Source: a bacterium | GTDB taxonomy: Bacteria; Myxococcota_A; Bradymonadia; UBA7976; UBA1532 | NCBI GenBank assembly: GCA_030427205.1 | Contig: JAUHXC010000001.1 | Coordinates: forward strand, 434,001 to 498,000 | Reading direction: 5' to 3' | DNA: 64,000 nucleotides | In this document: positions 51,399 to 59,642 of the stretch, in pieces | Numbering within the stretch: position 1 is the stretch's first letter | How the letters are laid out: the number at the start of each line of letters is the position of its first letter | The notes under the pieces: generated by a model | Told to the model about the DNA's origin: nothing | What the model saw: the letters and a program-made list of their open reading frames with translations, nothing else | Databases searched by the model: none | Position numbers and translations under genes: made by a program

Positions 51399-53411
51399 AT
51401 GCGCCAGGTGTCACGTCGTCATCGTTTTTCTTCTCTCGAACTGCTCGCTCTGCTCGCGCTGTGCCTGTCGGCGACCGCCGGCTGCCAGGACAGCCTGGGC
51501 GAGCGCTTCCCCGTCGCCCAGCTCGAGCCGGCGCAGTTCTTCTTCGGCCGGGTGGTGCAGGGGCGCACCGCGACGCGCCTCGTCGAGCTGCGCAACATCG
51601 GCGGCGCGCCGCTGGTGATCGAGCGGGTGGCGCTCGAGGTCCCGCCCACCGGCGATACGCTGGCGCTGCGCTGGGGTGAAGACGCCGCCGCGCTGCGCGA
51701 GGGGCTGGTCGACGGGGCGGATGCCTTCCCCTATCCGCTGCGCATCGAGCCCGGCGCGGCGCTGTACTTCGAGGCGGCGTGGACCCCGCTGGGCGACGCG
51801 CCCGAGGGGCCGGGGCGGGTGGTGCTCGATACGAACCTGCCCGAGCCGCAGCTCGCGATCCCGCTGCTGCTCGACGAGGGCTCGCCGCAGATCGCGCTCG
51901 ATCGCCAGAGCATCGACTTCGGCCGGGTCGAGGGCGGGCAGGTGGCGCTGGAGACCCTCGTGGTGCGCAACCTGGGCCAGCAGCCGCTGACGCTGCAGGC
52001 GCCGCGCACCGACGGCTCGCGGGACTTCCGCGCGGTGGCCCCCGGCTTCCCCCACGTCATCGCGCCGGAGGGCGATCTGGCCTTCCAGGTGCGCTACGGC
52101 CCGCGGCAGGAGGGGCCCGATCGCGGCGTCTTGTGGCTGACGAGCGACGACCCCAACCAGCCCGAGCTGGGGGTGCCGCTGGTCGGCAACGCCGGCATCC
52201 CCTGCCTGGTGGCCAGCCCGGCGGCGCTGGAGTTCCGCTCGAGCCTCGTCGACCGCAGCGATACCCGCGGGCTCTCGCTGCAGAGCTGCGGCGGGCAGGC
52301 GGTGACCGTCGAGGACGTGCGGCTCGAAGCGGGCAGCGACCCGGCGTTCGAACTGGTGCCGCTCGATGTGCCGCTGATGCTGCCGCCGGCGGACAGCGTC
52401 GGCCCGCTGCCGGCCCACCCGGTGGAGGTGCGCTTCACCCCGCGCGCCGAGCGCCTGCACCGGGGCGCGATCCTGGTGGCCAGCGACGACCCGGAGAAGC
52501 CGCTGCGCCGCATCCCGCTGCTGGGGCGCGGCGCGGTCAACGCCTGCCCGCTCGCCCGCGCGGCCGAGGCGAACGTGGTGGTGGCGCCGGGCGAGGCGAT
52601 CGTGCTCGACGGCAGCCCTTCGGTCGACCTCGACGGCCCCGACAACCGCCCGGTCGAGTGGCGCTGGTCGATCATCGACGGCCCCGCCGGCAGCCTCGCG
52701 CTGCCCTTCGAGCAGCCCTTCGATCCGGCCCGCCCCTGCGACGGCGGCCCGGCGGATCTGGCCGGCACGCCGACGGCCTTCTTCTGCCCCGAGGTGCCCG
52801 GCCTGTACCGGCTGCGGCTGGAGGTCACCGACACCCTGGGCCTGACCTCGGCGGTGTGCGACGCCGACGAGCGGGTGGCGGTGCAGGCGGTGCCCGACGA
52901 AGCGGTGCACGTGCAGCTGACCTGGCGCGCGCCGGGCGACCCCGACCCGAGCGACGGCGCCGGCCCCGACGCCGACTTGCACCTGCTGCACCCGCTCGGC
53001 GAGTGGGGCGGCGTGCCCTACGACTGCCACTACGCCAACCCGGTGCCCGACTGGGGCCAGCTCGACAACCCGGCCGACGACCCGATCCTCGACGTCGACG
53101 ACATCGGCGGCGGCGGCCCGGAGAACGTGCGGCTGGCGGTGCCCGAGCCCACCGGCCCGCTGGGCGCGCCCTACGCGGTGGGGGTCGAGTACTATCGCTC
53201 CGACGACCGGGTCGACCCCATCGACTACGGGCCGATCTTCGTCACGGTGCGGGCCTATGTACGCGGCGAGCTGGCCTGGACCTACGACGGGCCAGCCGCC
53301 GACGGCGCCCGTCCCGGCGAGATCCGGCTCGAGCGGGAGGGCGACCGGCGGCTGATGTTCGAACTGCACTGGCCGTCGGGCGACGTGATCACGCTCGACC
53401 GCGCGCCCTGA
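51399..53411 (+). CDS. Lipoprotein with ASH-like and PKD-like domains
   Basis: A 670-residue predicted lipoprotein (signal peptide ending SATAGCQD). It has three ASH/HYDIN-type Ig-like domains in the first about 390 residues (FFGRVVQGRTATRLVELRN, IDFGRVEGGQVALETLVVRN, RGAILVASDDPEKPLRRIPL). A PKD-like domain follows (APGEAIVLDGSPSVDLDGPD, YRLRLEVTDTLGLTSAVC), and the last 150 residues contain LTWRAPGDPDPSDGAGPDAD, as in pre-peptidase-like C-terminal regions. It is likely a cell-surface adhesion or scaffold protein. It is divergent from the fibre gene, sharing the palindrome region. The ATG at 51399 gives the signal peptide; earlier in-frame sequence is non-coding. Confidence 0.85.
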   Translation: MRQVSRRHRFSSLELLALLALCLSATAGCQDSLGERFPVAQLEPAQFFFGRVVQGRTATRLVELRNIGGAPLVIERVALEVPPTGDTLALRWGEDAAALREGLVDGADAFPYPLRIEPGAALYFEAAWTPLGDAPEGPGRVVLDTNLPEPQLAIPLLLDEGSPQIALDRQSIDFGRVEGGQVALETLVVRNLGQQPLTLQAPRTDGSRDFRAVAPGFPHVIAPEGDLAFQVRYGPRQEGPDRGVLWLTSDDPNQPELGVPLVGNAGIPCLVASPAALEFRSSLVDRSDTRGLSLQSCGGQAVTVEDVRLEAGSDPAFELVPLDVPLMLPPADSVGPLPAHPVEVRFTPRAERLHRGAILVASDDPEKPLRRIPLLGRGAVNACPLARAAEANVVVAPGEAIVLDGSPSVDLDGPDNRPVEWRWSIIDGPAGSLALPFEQPFDPARPCDGGPADLAGTPTAFFCPEVPGLYRLRLEVTDTLGLTSAVCDADERVAVQAVPDEAVHVQLTWRAPGDPDPSDGAGPDADLHLLHPLGEWGGVPYDCHYANPVPDWGQLDNPADDPILDVDDIGGGGPENVRLAVPEPTGPLGAPYAVGVEYYRSDDRVDPIDYGPIFVTVRAYVRGELAWTYDGPAADGARPGEIRLEREGDRRLMFELHWPSGDVITLDRAP

Positions 53412-53492
53412 CGCGCGGCCGGCGTATATCACCCGGAAAGGATATGCCCCCGGCGCCCTAGATCGAGGCGAACCCCATCCAGGAGCCTCATC

Positions 53493-54035
53493 ATGCGCCA
53501 CCTCATCACCTGCGCCATCGCCCTGTCCTTCAGCTTCATCTGCGCGGCCGCGCCCCCGCCGGCCGGCGCCGCGCCCCGCCCCCCGGACTCCGCCTGCCCG
53601 TCGGCGCCGACGCGCTCGGCGCTGCCGGCCCCCGCGCCGTCGGTCGGCTCGAACAGCGCGGCGCCCGTCGAGCTGCGCGTCATCGGCGGCGGCGAAGACA
53701 GCCGCCGGGTGCGCGCCCAGCTGCGGGCGCAGATCGCCGACGACCCGCGGCTGGCGCTCGGCGAGAGCCGCGGCGGCCTGCGGCTCGACGTGCGCCTCGA
53801 CAGCAGCTTCGCCGGCCACCTGGGCCGCAGCGTGCTGCGCTGCAGCGCCCAGCAGTCGATCATCGAGCGGGCCTCCCAGGCCCTGCGGGCGTCGGCGACC
53901 CAGCGGGGCACCGTCACCCTGAGCCCGTCGCCCGACGCGCAGACGGTGCAGCAGGCGCGCACGCTGTGCTTCGAGGCCATCGTGCCGGCGGTGGTCGAGG
54001 GCCTGCGGGACTACGTCGAGCAGACCGCCCGCTGA
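53493..54035 (+). CDS. Small exported protein, function unknown
   Basis: A 180-residue protein with a Sec signal (LITCAIALSFSFICAAAPPPAG). After a Pro/Ala/Ser-rich stretch comes a compact region, VELRVIGGGEDSRRVRAQLR to GGLRLDVRLDSSFAGHLG, then a C-terminal helix region with two Cys (LRCSAQQ, ARTLCFEAIV). No family was recognised. AGGAG precedes the ATG. It lies 81 bp after the ASH/PKD lipoprotein gene and may be co-transcribed; after its stop the sequence changes to repeat-rich DNA. Confidence 0.65.
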   Translation: MRHLITCAIALSFSFICAAAPPPAGAAPRPPDSACPSAPTRSALPAPAPSVGSNSAAPVELRVIGGGEDSRRVRAQLRAQIADDPRLALGESRGGLRLDVRLDSSFAGHLGRSVLRCSAQQSIIERASQALRASATQRGTVTLSPSPDAQTVQQARTLCFEAIVPAVVEGLRDYVEQTAR

Positions 54036-54356
54036 TCAAAGCGCCGCGCGGCGACGGCGGGCGGGCTCGCCCGCCGGCGGCCCGTCATCGGCCCGCTCGG
54101 CCCCGGCGACCGATCGGCCCGCCCCGCCATCGGGCCCCGCCGATCGGTCCACCGGAGCAGGAGCCGGCCATGTATTCGGCCGGATGGGCCGTGCGCCGAC
54201 GGCCTGTGCCGCGGCCCGCGATGAAGCGTGCGTCAGCACCGCATCACCGAGACGGGTCGCACGCGACCGAGCCGCGAACGGCGAGAATCACGAGAAACTG
54301 CGCAACATCGCCGCCCGGTGATCGATGACCTCTCTGACGACAGCGGAGGTCGACTC
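54036..54356 (+). repeat. Left flank of the transposase gene: hairpins and one copy of a repeat family
   Basis: A 321-bp stretch with no gene. 54060-54075 forms a 6-7-bp hairpin (GGCGGGC/GCCCGCC) just after the previous gene. 54101-54128 is identical over 28 bp to 55796-55823 on the other side of the transposase. 54122-54152 resembles units of the array (CCCCGCCATCGGGCCC and a GTCCAC end). 54164-54183 is another hairpin (CCGGCC/GGCCGG). Confidence 0.7.
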
Positions 54357-55301
54357 ATGGGCCGGGTGCTCAGATATGTTGCGCGAGAGATGCAGCCGTT
54401 CGAACTCACGTGGCGGTGCATACAAGGCCGCTTCCTGCTGCGCCCGGGGCCGGAGGCGAATCGGCGGATCATCGGTGTGATCGGGCAGGCCATGCGGCTG
54501 TTCGAGCCGGACGATGTGCACCTCTACTTCGCGGGGGGTACGTGTAATCACATCCACCTCGTCGCGGCCTTCCGCAGCGCCGAGATCAAGGCGCGCTGGA
54601 CGTGTCATGTGCGCACGAATCTGTCGAAAGAGCTGGGTGACCTCTATGACTGGCGGGGCTGCCATTGGGAGCGGCGGTCGACCGATATTCCCATCCTCGA
54701 CGACGCGGCGCTGTACGAGCGGCTGGTGTATGTCGCCGGGCAGGCGACCCGGGCCGGGCTGGTGCGGCGCGCGGCCGACTGGCCGGGGGTGCGGTGGGTG
54801 CCGGCGGTGACCCGGGGCGAGCCGCTCGTCGGCGTATGGTACGACCGCTCGCGGCTGTACCGGCTGCTCGTGGCGTGGGCGGCGAAGCCGAAGGGCAAGC
54901 GGGGCAGGCGCCCGGTGCTGGCCGATGTCGCCGAGCGGCGGACGGTCACGCTGACGCCGCCGCCGATGTGGGCCCACCTCGACGAGACTGAGCGGCAGGT
55001 GCTGTGGCGCGAGGTGGTCGACATCGCCGAGGCACGCGATCCGGCTCCGGCGCGCGTCCTCGGCCCGGCGGGCGTGCTGAGGGTCGATCCGCACGGGCAG
55101 CCGGAGACGAGCAAGCGCAGCCCCGCGCCGGCGGTGCACGCGAGCACCAAGCTGCAACGGATCGAGTGGCGCGCGGCGTATCGGGCCTTTGTCGAGACCT
55201 ACCGCCGGGCGCTGAAGGCGCTGCTGGCCGAGGTCGATGGGTTCGGGTTCCCGATCGAGGGGTGTCGGCCAACCTGCATGGCGGTGGCGCCGGGCGGGTA
55301 G
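54357..55301 (+). CDS. REP-associated (RAYT/Y1, HUH) transposase-like protein
   Basis: A 314-residue protein of the IS200/RAYT-like HUH superfamily, single-strand transposases that nick DNA at REP-like hairpins through a Tyr. The metal-binding HUH motif is NHIHLVAAF (about 61-69). It is followed by WERRSTDIPILDD and LYERLVYVAGQATRAGLV, in the place of the usual YIHxNPVRAGLV; a Tyr there is the candidate nucleophile. WPGVRW is another family mark. A C-terminal extension of about 120 residues is longer than in standard RAYT proteins. The ribosome-binding site GGAGG precedes the ATG at 54357. The flanks are repeat-rich, as expected of a RAYT that acts on its own palindromes. Confidence 0.85.
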   Translation: MGRVLRYVAREMQPFELTWRCIQGRFLLRPGPEANRRIIGVIGQAMRLFEPDDVHLYFAGGTCNHIHLVAAFRSAEIKARWTCHVRTNLSKELGDLYDWRGCHWERRSTDIPILDDAALYERLVYVAGQATRAGLVRRAADWPGVRWVPAVTRGEPLVGVWYDRSRLYRLLVAWAAKPKGKRGRRPVLADVAERRTVTLTPPPMWAHLDETERQVLWREVVDIAEARDPAPARVLGPAGVLRVDPHGQPETSKRSPAPAVHASTKLQRIEWRAAYRAFVETYRRALKALLAEVDGFGFPIEGCRPTCMAVAPGG

Positions 55302-55525
55302 CTTCCTGCGCGGCCGATTGATTCGGTCAGGATGGTGGTGTCGGTGGCGTCGTATGGCGGGGCGGATGGGTGTGTCTGGAGGCCTGGCTCGTGGCCGTGG
55401 GGGCGGGTGCGCGTCGGTCGCGAGGAGCCGCTCAAGGCTGGCGATGTGGCCCATGTGGCCCGCAGTCGGCATTGCTTACCGTGTTCGGGCATCCGGGTTG
55501 GCATCAGGGCTACCAAGCATCCGTC

Positions 55526-55707
55526 CCGCCTCTACATATGGTCGACACCTTGCCAGGTGCCTGCATGCGGTTGGGTCACGCCCGGCGGGTCACGGGCCGC
55601 CTCTACATATGGTCGACACCTTGCCAGCGAGGGGCAGAATCGGGGTCGCGGGGCCGAAATCGGGTGCCGGCATGCGGTCTGGTCACGTTCGGCGGGTCAC
55701 GGGCCGC
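55526..55707 (+). repeat. Interleaved repeats A-B-A-C-B
   Basis: Module A, about 31 bp (containing TCTACATATGGTCGACACC), occurs at 55526-55556 and 55597-55627 with no differences seen. Module B, about 38 bp (containing CGGCGGGTCACGGGCCGC), occurs at 55562-55600 and 55669-55707 with a few differences. The stretch from 55302 to 55525 shows neither a gene nor a clear repeat. Confidence 0.75.
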
Positions 55708-55795
55708 AAGGGCGCAAGGCCACGGGGAGAAAGGGCTTTCCGCTCCACTCCTCGCTCCGCCCGCCGTCTCCGCCGAGAGCGCACCCATCGGCCGG

Positions 55796-56410
55796 CCCCG
55801 GCGACCGATCGGCCCGCCCCGCCGGCCGGGCGGCGCAGATCGGTCCACAGGCCCGCGAACCCCGCCATCGGGCCCCACCGATCTGTCCACAGGCCCGCGA
55901 TCCCCGCCATCGGGCCCTGCAAAGCTGTCGACAGAGTCGCGAACCCCAACGTCGAGCCATCCGCGGCGTGCGACAGAGTTGCGCGGCCCGACGCCGGGCT
56001 CCGCAGCGCTGTGCATCACCCGTGATCGACCCCGCCGACTCCATGATGCACGGGTTTGCGCGGCCCGATGGCGAAGCCCGCACGACAGATGCACGGGCTC
56101 GCGCGGCCCGACCGCGGGCTCGACGCCATAGATGCACGGGCTCGCGCGGCCCGACCGCGGGCTCGACGCCATAGATACGCGGGTTTGCGCGCCCCGAGCC
56201 CGGGCCGACGCCTCAGACGCACGGGTTTGCGCGGCCCGACCGCGGGCCGACGCCATAGACGCGCGGGTTTGCGCGGCCCGACCGCGGGCCGACGCCTCAG
56301 ACGCACGGGCTTGCGCGGCCCGACCGCGGGCTCCGCAGGTCTGTCGGCCGGTTCGTAGAGCCCGACGGCGGGCTGCGCAGGTCTGTGGACAGCGCTGCGC
56401 GCCCCGACTC
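55796..56410. repeat. Array of about fourteen degenerate 42-43-bp repeats
   Basis: The marker GCGCGGCCCG (or a one-base variant) recurs at 55981, 56058, 56101, 56144, 56187, 56229, 56271, 56313 and 56397, with spacings of 43, 43, 43, 42, 42, 42. An earlier set, marked by GTCCACAGG or GTCGACAG, starts at 55843, 55885, 55927 and 55969, 42 apart. Most units carry a short inverted repeat GCCCG-nnnn-CGGGC. The array ends at the stop codon of the minus-strand HEAT-repeat gene. No gene is read in it; open frames on both strands only reflect the repeat length being a multiple of three. Confidence 0.85.
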
Positions 56411-58157
56411 AGTCGGCGTAGACCGCCTCCAGGATCGCCAGCCGCTGCTCGAGCTGCTCGACGATGTCGTCGTCGCCGCCCTCGTCGACGCGGGCGCGCA
56501 GGTGCTCGATGGCCGCCTCGCCCTGCCCCTCGATGAGGTTGAGCAGCACCGCCCGCAGCGGCGGGTGGCGGTCGAAGAGCTCGATGAGCAGCGGCAGGTC
56601 GTCGGCGTCGCCATAGCCCGCCAGGAAGCGCAGCGCGGGGGCCAGGAGCCCGCGGGTCGGCTGGCGCAAGGCCCGGCCGACCACCGCGCGCACCGCGTCG
56701 CCGCCCACGTGCAGCGTCGCCGCCAGCCGGCCCTCCAGGGCGCCGCTGCGGGCGTCCTCCACCCCGCGCAGCAGCGGCGGCACCGCCTCGGCGTAGGGCA
56801 CCGCGCGCAGCACCGCCAGGGCGGCCTCGACCCGGCTCGGCGGGCGCGGGCGCAGGCGGCGGGCCAGCGGCGCGGCCACCGTCGGGCCGATGCGCTGCGC
56901 GGCCTCTTGCAGGTCGAGCAGGTCGAGCGGGGTGCGGGTGCCGCGCACGACCCGCACCAGCAGGTCGCCGGCCAGCGGGTCGCCGGCGCGGGCCAGCACC
57001 AGCACCGCGGTCGGGCCGTCGGGCTCGGGCGCGTCGGCCATGCGGATCAGGCGCTCCCGGGCCCGCGGGTCGGCGTGGTGCCGCCCCAGCAGGTGCCCGG
57101 CGACCCGGCGCACGGCGGGGTCGGCGTCTTCGAGGCCGGCCAGCGCCGCGTCCACCGGGCGCTCGTCGGCGAGCATCAGGCCGATCGGGCCGGGCAGGTC
57201 GGGCGGGGCGCGCTCGCTGTCTCTCAGGCGGCCGAGCAGGGCCTCGAGCGCCACCCGCGGGTCGCTGTCGTCGAGGCGCTCGTCGAGCAGGACCCGGGTC
57301 GATGGCCGCCGGGCGGCGATGGCCCGACAGACCGCCGCCCGCACCGCCGGGTCGTCGTCTTCGATCGCGGTCGACAAGGCGGCCACGTCCACCGTCTCGG
57401 GCAGCAGGGTCGCCAGCCGGGCCGCGGCGAGGCGCACCGCCGGGTCACGATCGCGCAGCCCGCGGGGCGCCAGCTCGACCCGGCGGGCGATGGGCAGCCA
57501 GTCGGCCAGCCAGCGCAGCAGCTCGCCCCGCCCGTCGGCCCCCCAGGCGGCCCACAGCGACTCGATGGCCGCCGGCTCGAGCAGGCCGGCGCAGAGGTCG
57601 AGCGCCAGCCGGCGGCGCTCGGCGTCGACCCCGCGCAGCGCGGCGACGATGGCGCCGGTGGCGTCGTGCCCCGGGGTGTCGAAGCGAAAGCGCGGCAGAA
57701 ATGGCGCCAGCTCGGTCACCCGCACCGCCCGGTCGACCACCGCCCGGGTGCCCGGTCCGCGCAGCCGGCGCAGGATGCGCACCAGCCCCGGGGCCAGCGG
57801 CGCGGTGGGGTGCAGCCGGGCCAGGGCGTCGCTCACCGCGGGCACCGCGGCCAGCCCGAAGTCGGCGACCACCTCTTCGAGGCGCGCCGCCCGGGCCGGC
57901 GTATGGCGGTCGGGGCTGCGGTGGCACTCGGTCAGCTCGCCGAGCAGCGTCGGCACCACGTCGGGGCCCAGGGCCAGGATGCGGTTGAGCAGCGGTCGAT
58001 CGCGGATGGCGTCGCCGGTGAGGTGGTGGGCCAGCTTGCTGACCCGCCGCAGGTCGGGCGGGTCGGCCGGCGGCCGGCGTCGGGCGACGGGCCCGCGGAT
58101 CGACAGGATGACGATCAACGCCAGCAGGGCGCCCAGCAGCAGGCCGAAGAACTCCAC
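56409..58157 (-). CDS. Membrane-anchored HEAT-repeat protein
   Basis: A 582-residue protein, start GTG. An N-terminal TM segment (about 3-20, FFGLLLGALLALIVILSI) is followed by HEAT/PBS-lyase-type helical repeats over the rest, marked by D-P-A-V-R-x-A-A/V (DRDPAVRLAAARLATLLPE, DDDPAVRAAVCRAIAARRP, DADPAVRRVAGHLLGRH). These are protein-binding scaffolds; no catalytic motif is present. It lies 24 bp after the related lipoprotein gene on the same strand, and its stop codon falls at the edge of the repeat array. Confidence 0.85.
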   Translation of the reverse strand: MEFFGLLLGALLALIVILSIRGPVARRRPPADPPDLRRVSKLAHHLTGDAIRDRPLLNRILALGPDVVPTLLGELTECHRSPDRHTPARAARLEEVVADFGLAAVPAVSDALARLHPTAPLAPGLVRILRRLRGPGTRAVVDRAVRVTELAPFLPRFRFDTPGHDATGAIVAALRGVDAERRRLALDLCAGLLEPAAIESLWAAWGADGRGELLRWLADWLPIARRVELAPRGLRDRDPAVRLAAARLATLLPETVDVAALSTAIEDDDPAVRAAVCRAIAARRPSTRVLLDERLDDSDPRVALEALLGRLRDSERAPPDLPGPIGLMLADERPVDAALAGLEDADPAVRRVAGHLLGRHHADPRARERLIRMADAPEPDGPTAVLVLARAGDPLAGDLLVRVVRGTRTPLDLLDLQEAAQRIGPTVAAPLARRLRPRPPSRVEAALAVLRAVPYAEAVPPLLRGVEDARSGALEGRLAATLHVGGDAVRAVVGRALRQPTRGLLAPALRFLAGYGDADDLPLLIELFDRHPPLRAVLLNLIEGQGEAAIEHLRARVDEGGDDDIVEQLEQRLAILEAVYAD

Positions 58158-58181
58158 GTCAGCGGGCGCGGGCCGCGGCGA

Positions 58182-59471
58182 TCACTGCGCCTCGGCGGCC
58201 GCCTCGGCGGCGTCGATGACCGCCTGCGCGTGCTGACCGATGGTGACGTCGGCCTCGGCGCTCCAGCCCGGCAGCGGGGTCTCGTCTTCGACGAGCGGCG
58301 CGAGCAGGAGCGGCGCCTCGGCCGGATAGAGCCGCTCGACGCAGCGCATGGCGTAGGTCCGCGTCACCCAGTTGGGGTCGTCCACCAGCCGCTCGAGCAC
58401 GGGGCGGACGGCGTCGCGGGCCGGGGCGAGCCTGGTGTCGCAGAAGGCGTCGACGTTGACCCGGAACTGCACCCCCGCCGGCCACCACGTGCCGCTCGGC
58501 GGCAGCGCCCGCAGCGCGTCGGCCAGCCGCGCGCTGCCCCCGTGGTCCCATACGAGGTCGAGCGCGTTGAGCCGCATGATGTTGCGGTGCTTGGGGTCGT
58601 CGGCGGCCAGCAGCAGGAACAGCCCGCCGAGCGCCTCGGCCTTGAGGTGGTCCCGGGCGGCGATGAGCCCGATCTCGCGGGTGCCCGGCGGCACGCGCGG
58701 GTCGCGGGCGGCGTCGAGCAGGTAGCGCAGCAGGGTCTCGTTGCGGTTGTTCACCATCGCCTGGGCCACCGGCGGCGGCACCGCGGGGTGCACCCGCCGG
58801 GCGAAGCCGAGCAGGTGCTCCGCCTGCCGGGCCCGGATCTCGGGGTCGCGCACCTTCGAGAGCAGCAGGTCGAGCGCCAAGAGCTCTTCGGGGGTCTGCG
58901 CCGCCCGCATCTTGTCGGCGATGCGCGGGCCGGCCACTGCGGGCCGCACCGCGAGGGCGGCGAGCAGGATGTCTTCGATCTTGCGCATCGGCCGGGCGCG
59001 CTTGGCGCTGGGCTTGCCCAGCTCTTCGAGGCACCACTCGACCACGGTGTCGACCAGCAGGCGGTCGCGGGGCTCGCCGGTGCCGTCGGTGCCGCCGGTC
59101 AGCTCGTCGACGTGCTCGAAGATGTCGTAGGCCAGCGTCGCCGCGGCCTCTTTCTCCGACTGGCTGTACATCTTGGTGAGCACGGTGACGATGGCGGTGG
59201 CGTACATGCGCAGCAGGATGGTGCGCTGCTGCGGCTCGGCGACCTCGAGCACGCCCATGATGTGGTCGATGTCGCGCATCTTGAGCAGGATCGACAGCGC
59301 CTGCGCCCGCAGCTCGACCGGCCGCTGCCCGTCGGCGAGATAGGCCGCCAGCCGCCCCTCGCCCTCGGCGACGTTCTCCCAGGCGGCCAGATCTTCGCCG
59401 TCCACCGCGCAGCCGCCGAAGGGCCCGACGGCCAGCGCCAGCAGCAGCGTCGTCACCGGGGTGCGCTTCAC
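58182..59471 (-). CDS. HEAT-like helical lipoprotein
   Basis: A 429-residue predicted lipoprotein, start GTG with GAGGAG upstream (signal peptide ending FGGCAVD). It is helix-rich throughout (LAAYLADGQRPVELRAQAL, PELLALDLLLSKVRDPEIRA, VLERLVDDPNWVTRTYAMRC), with the D-P-x-V/W-x-x-R pattern of HEAT repeats. It is the extracytoplasmic neighbour of the membrane-anchored HEAT protein encoded 24 bp downstream, and the two may form a complex. It is divergent from the Pro-rich protein gene at 59643. Confidence 0.8.
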   Translation of the reverse strand: MKRTPVTTLLLALAVGPFGGCAVDGEDLAAWENVAEGEGRLAAYLADGQRPVELRAQALSILLKMRDIDHIMGVLEVAEPQQRTILLRMYATAIVTVLTKMYSQSEKEAAATLAYDIFEHVDELTGGTDGTGEPRDRLLVDTVVEWCLEELGKPSAKRARPMRKIEDILLAALAVRPAVAGPRIADKMRAAQTPEELLALDLLLSKVRDPEIRARQAEHLLGFARRVHPAVPPPVAQAMVNNRNETLLRYLLDAARDPRVPPGTREIGLIAARDHLKAEALGGLFLLLAADDPKHRNIMRLNALDLVWDHGGSARLADALRALPPSGTWWPAGVQFRVNVDAFCDTRLAPARDAVRPVLERLVDDPNWVTRTYAMRCVERLYPAEAPLLLAPLVEDETPLPGWSAEADVTIGQHAQAVIDAAEAAAEAQ

Positions 59472-59510
59472 GCCGAACTCCTCAGAAACCCGCCGTTTTT
59501 CGACCGTCGG

Positions 59511-59539
59511 ACGCTATCACCGGCCCTGCGGGCGGTCAA
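59511..59539 (-). promoter_or_regulatory. Promoter of the HEAT gene pair
   Basis: On the minus strand, TTGACC (59539-59534, five of six), a 17-nt spacer and TAGCGT (59516-59511). The GAGGAG ribosome-binding site and GTG start follow. Confidence 0.45.
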
Positions 59540-59582
59540 GCTCGCCCGCCGGCGGGTCGGGGGCGAGAGATCGCGGGCGCCG

Positions 59583-59611
59583 TTGCGGGTCGGGGGCATG
59601 CGCGATACCCT
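59583..59611 (+). promoter_or_regulatory. Possible promoter of the Pro/Ala-rich protein gene
   Basis: TTGCGG (59583-59588), a 17-nt spacer and TACCCT (59606-59611). If correct, an ATG at 59598 cannot be the start, which supports 59643. Confidence 0.3.
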
Positions 59612-59642
59612 TTTCGACGTCTGTATCTGCCCGAGAATGCCG

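Noticed and set aside
53412-53492. Promoter with GTATATCAC as -10 before the 53493 gene
   Set aside because: No -35 box at a suitable distance; the gene may simply be co-transcribed with the lipoprotein gene upstream.
55796-56410. CRISPR array
   Set aside because: The repeats are contiguous and degenerate, with no constant-repeat/unique-spacer alternation and no cas genes nearby.
55603-56536. Open frames with 14-residue peptide repeats across the 42-bp array
   Set aside because: They exist on both strands and several frames only because 42 is a multiple of three; no start with a ribosome-binding site or coding bias supports them.
56385-59642. Apparent long N-terminal extension of the 59643 gene
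   Set aside because: It is antisense to the two HEAT-repeat genes; the conserved domain begins after the ATG at 59643.
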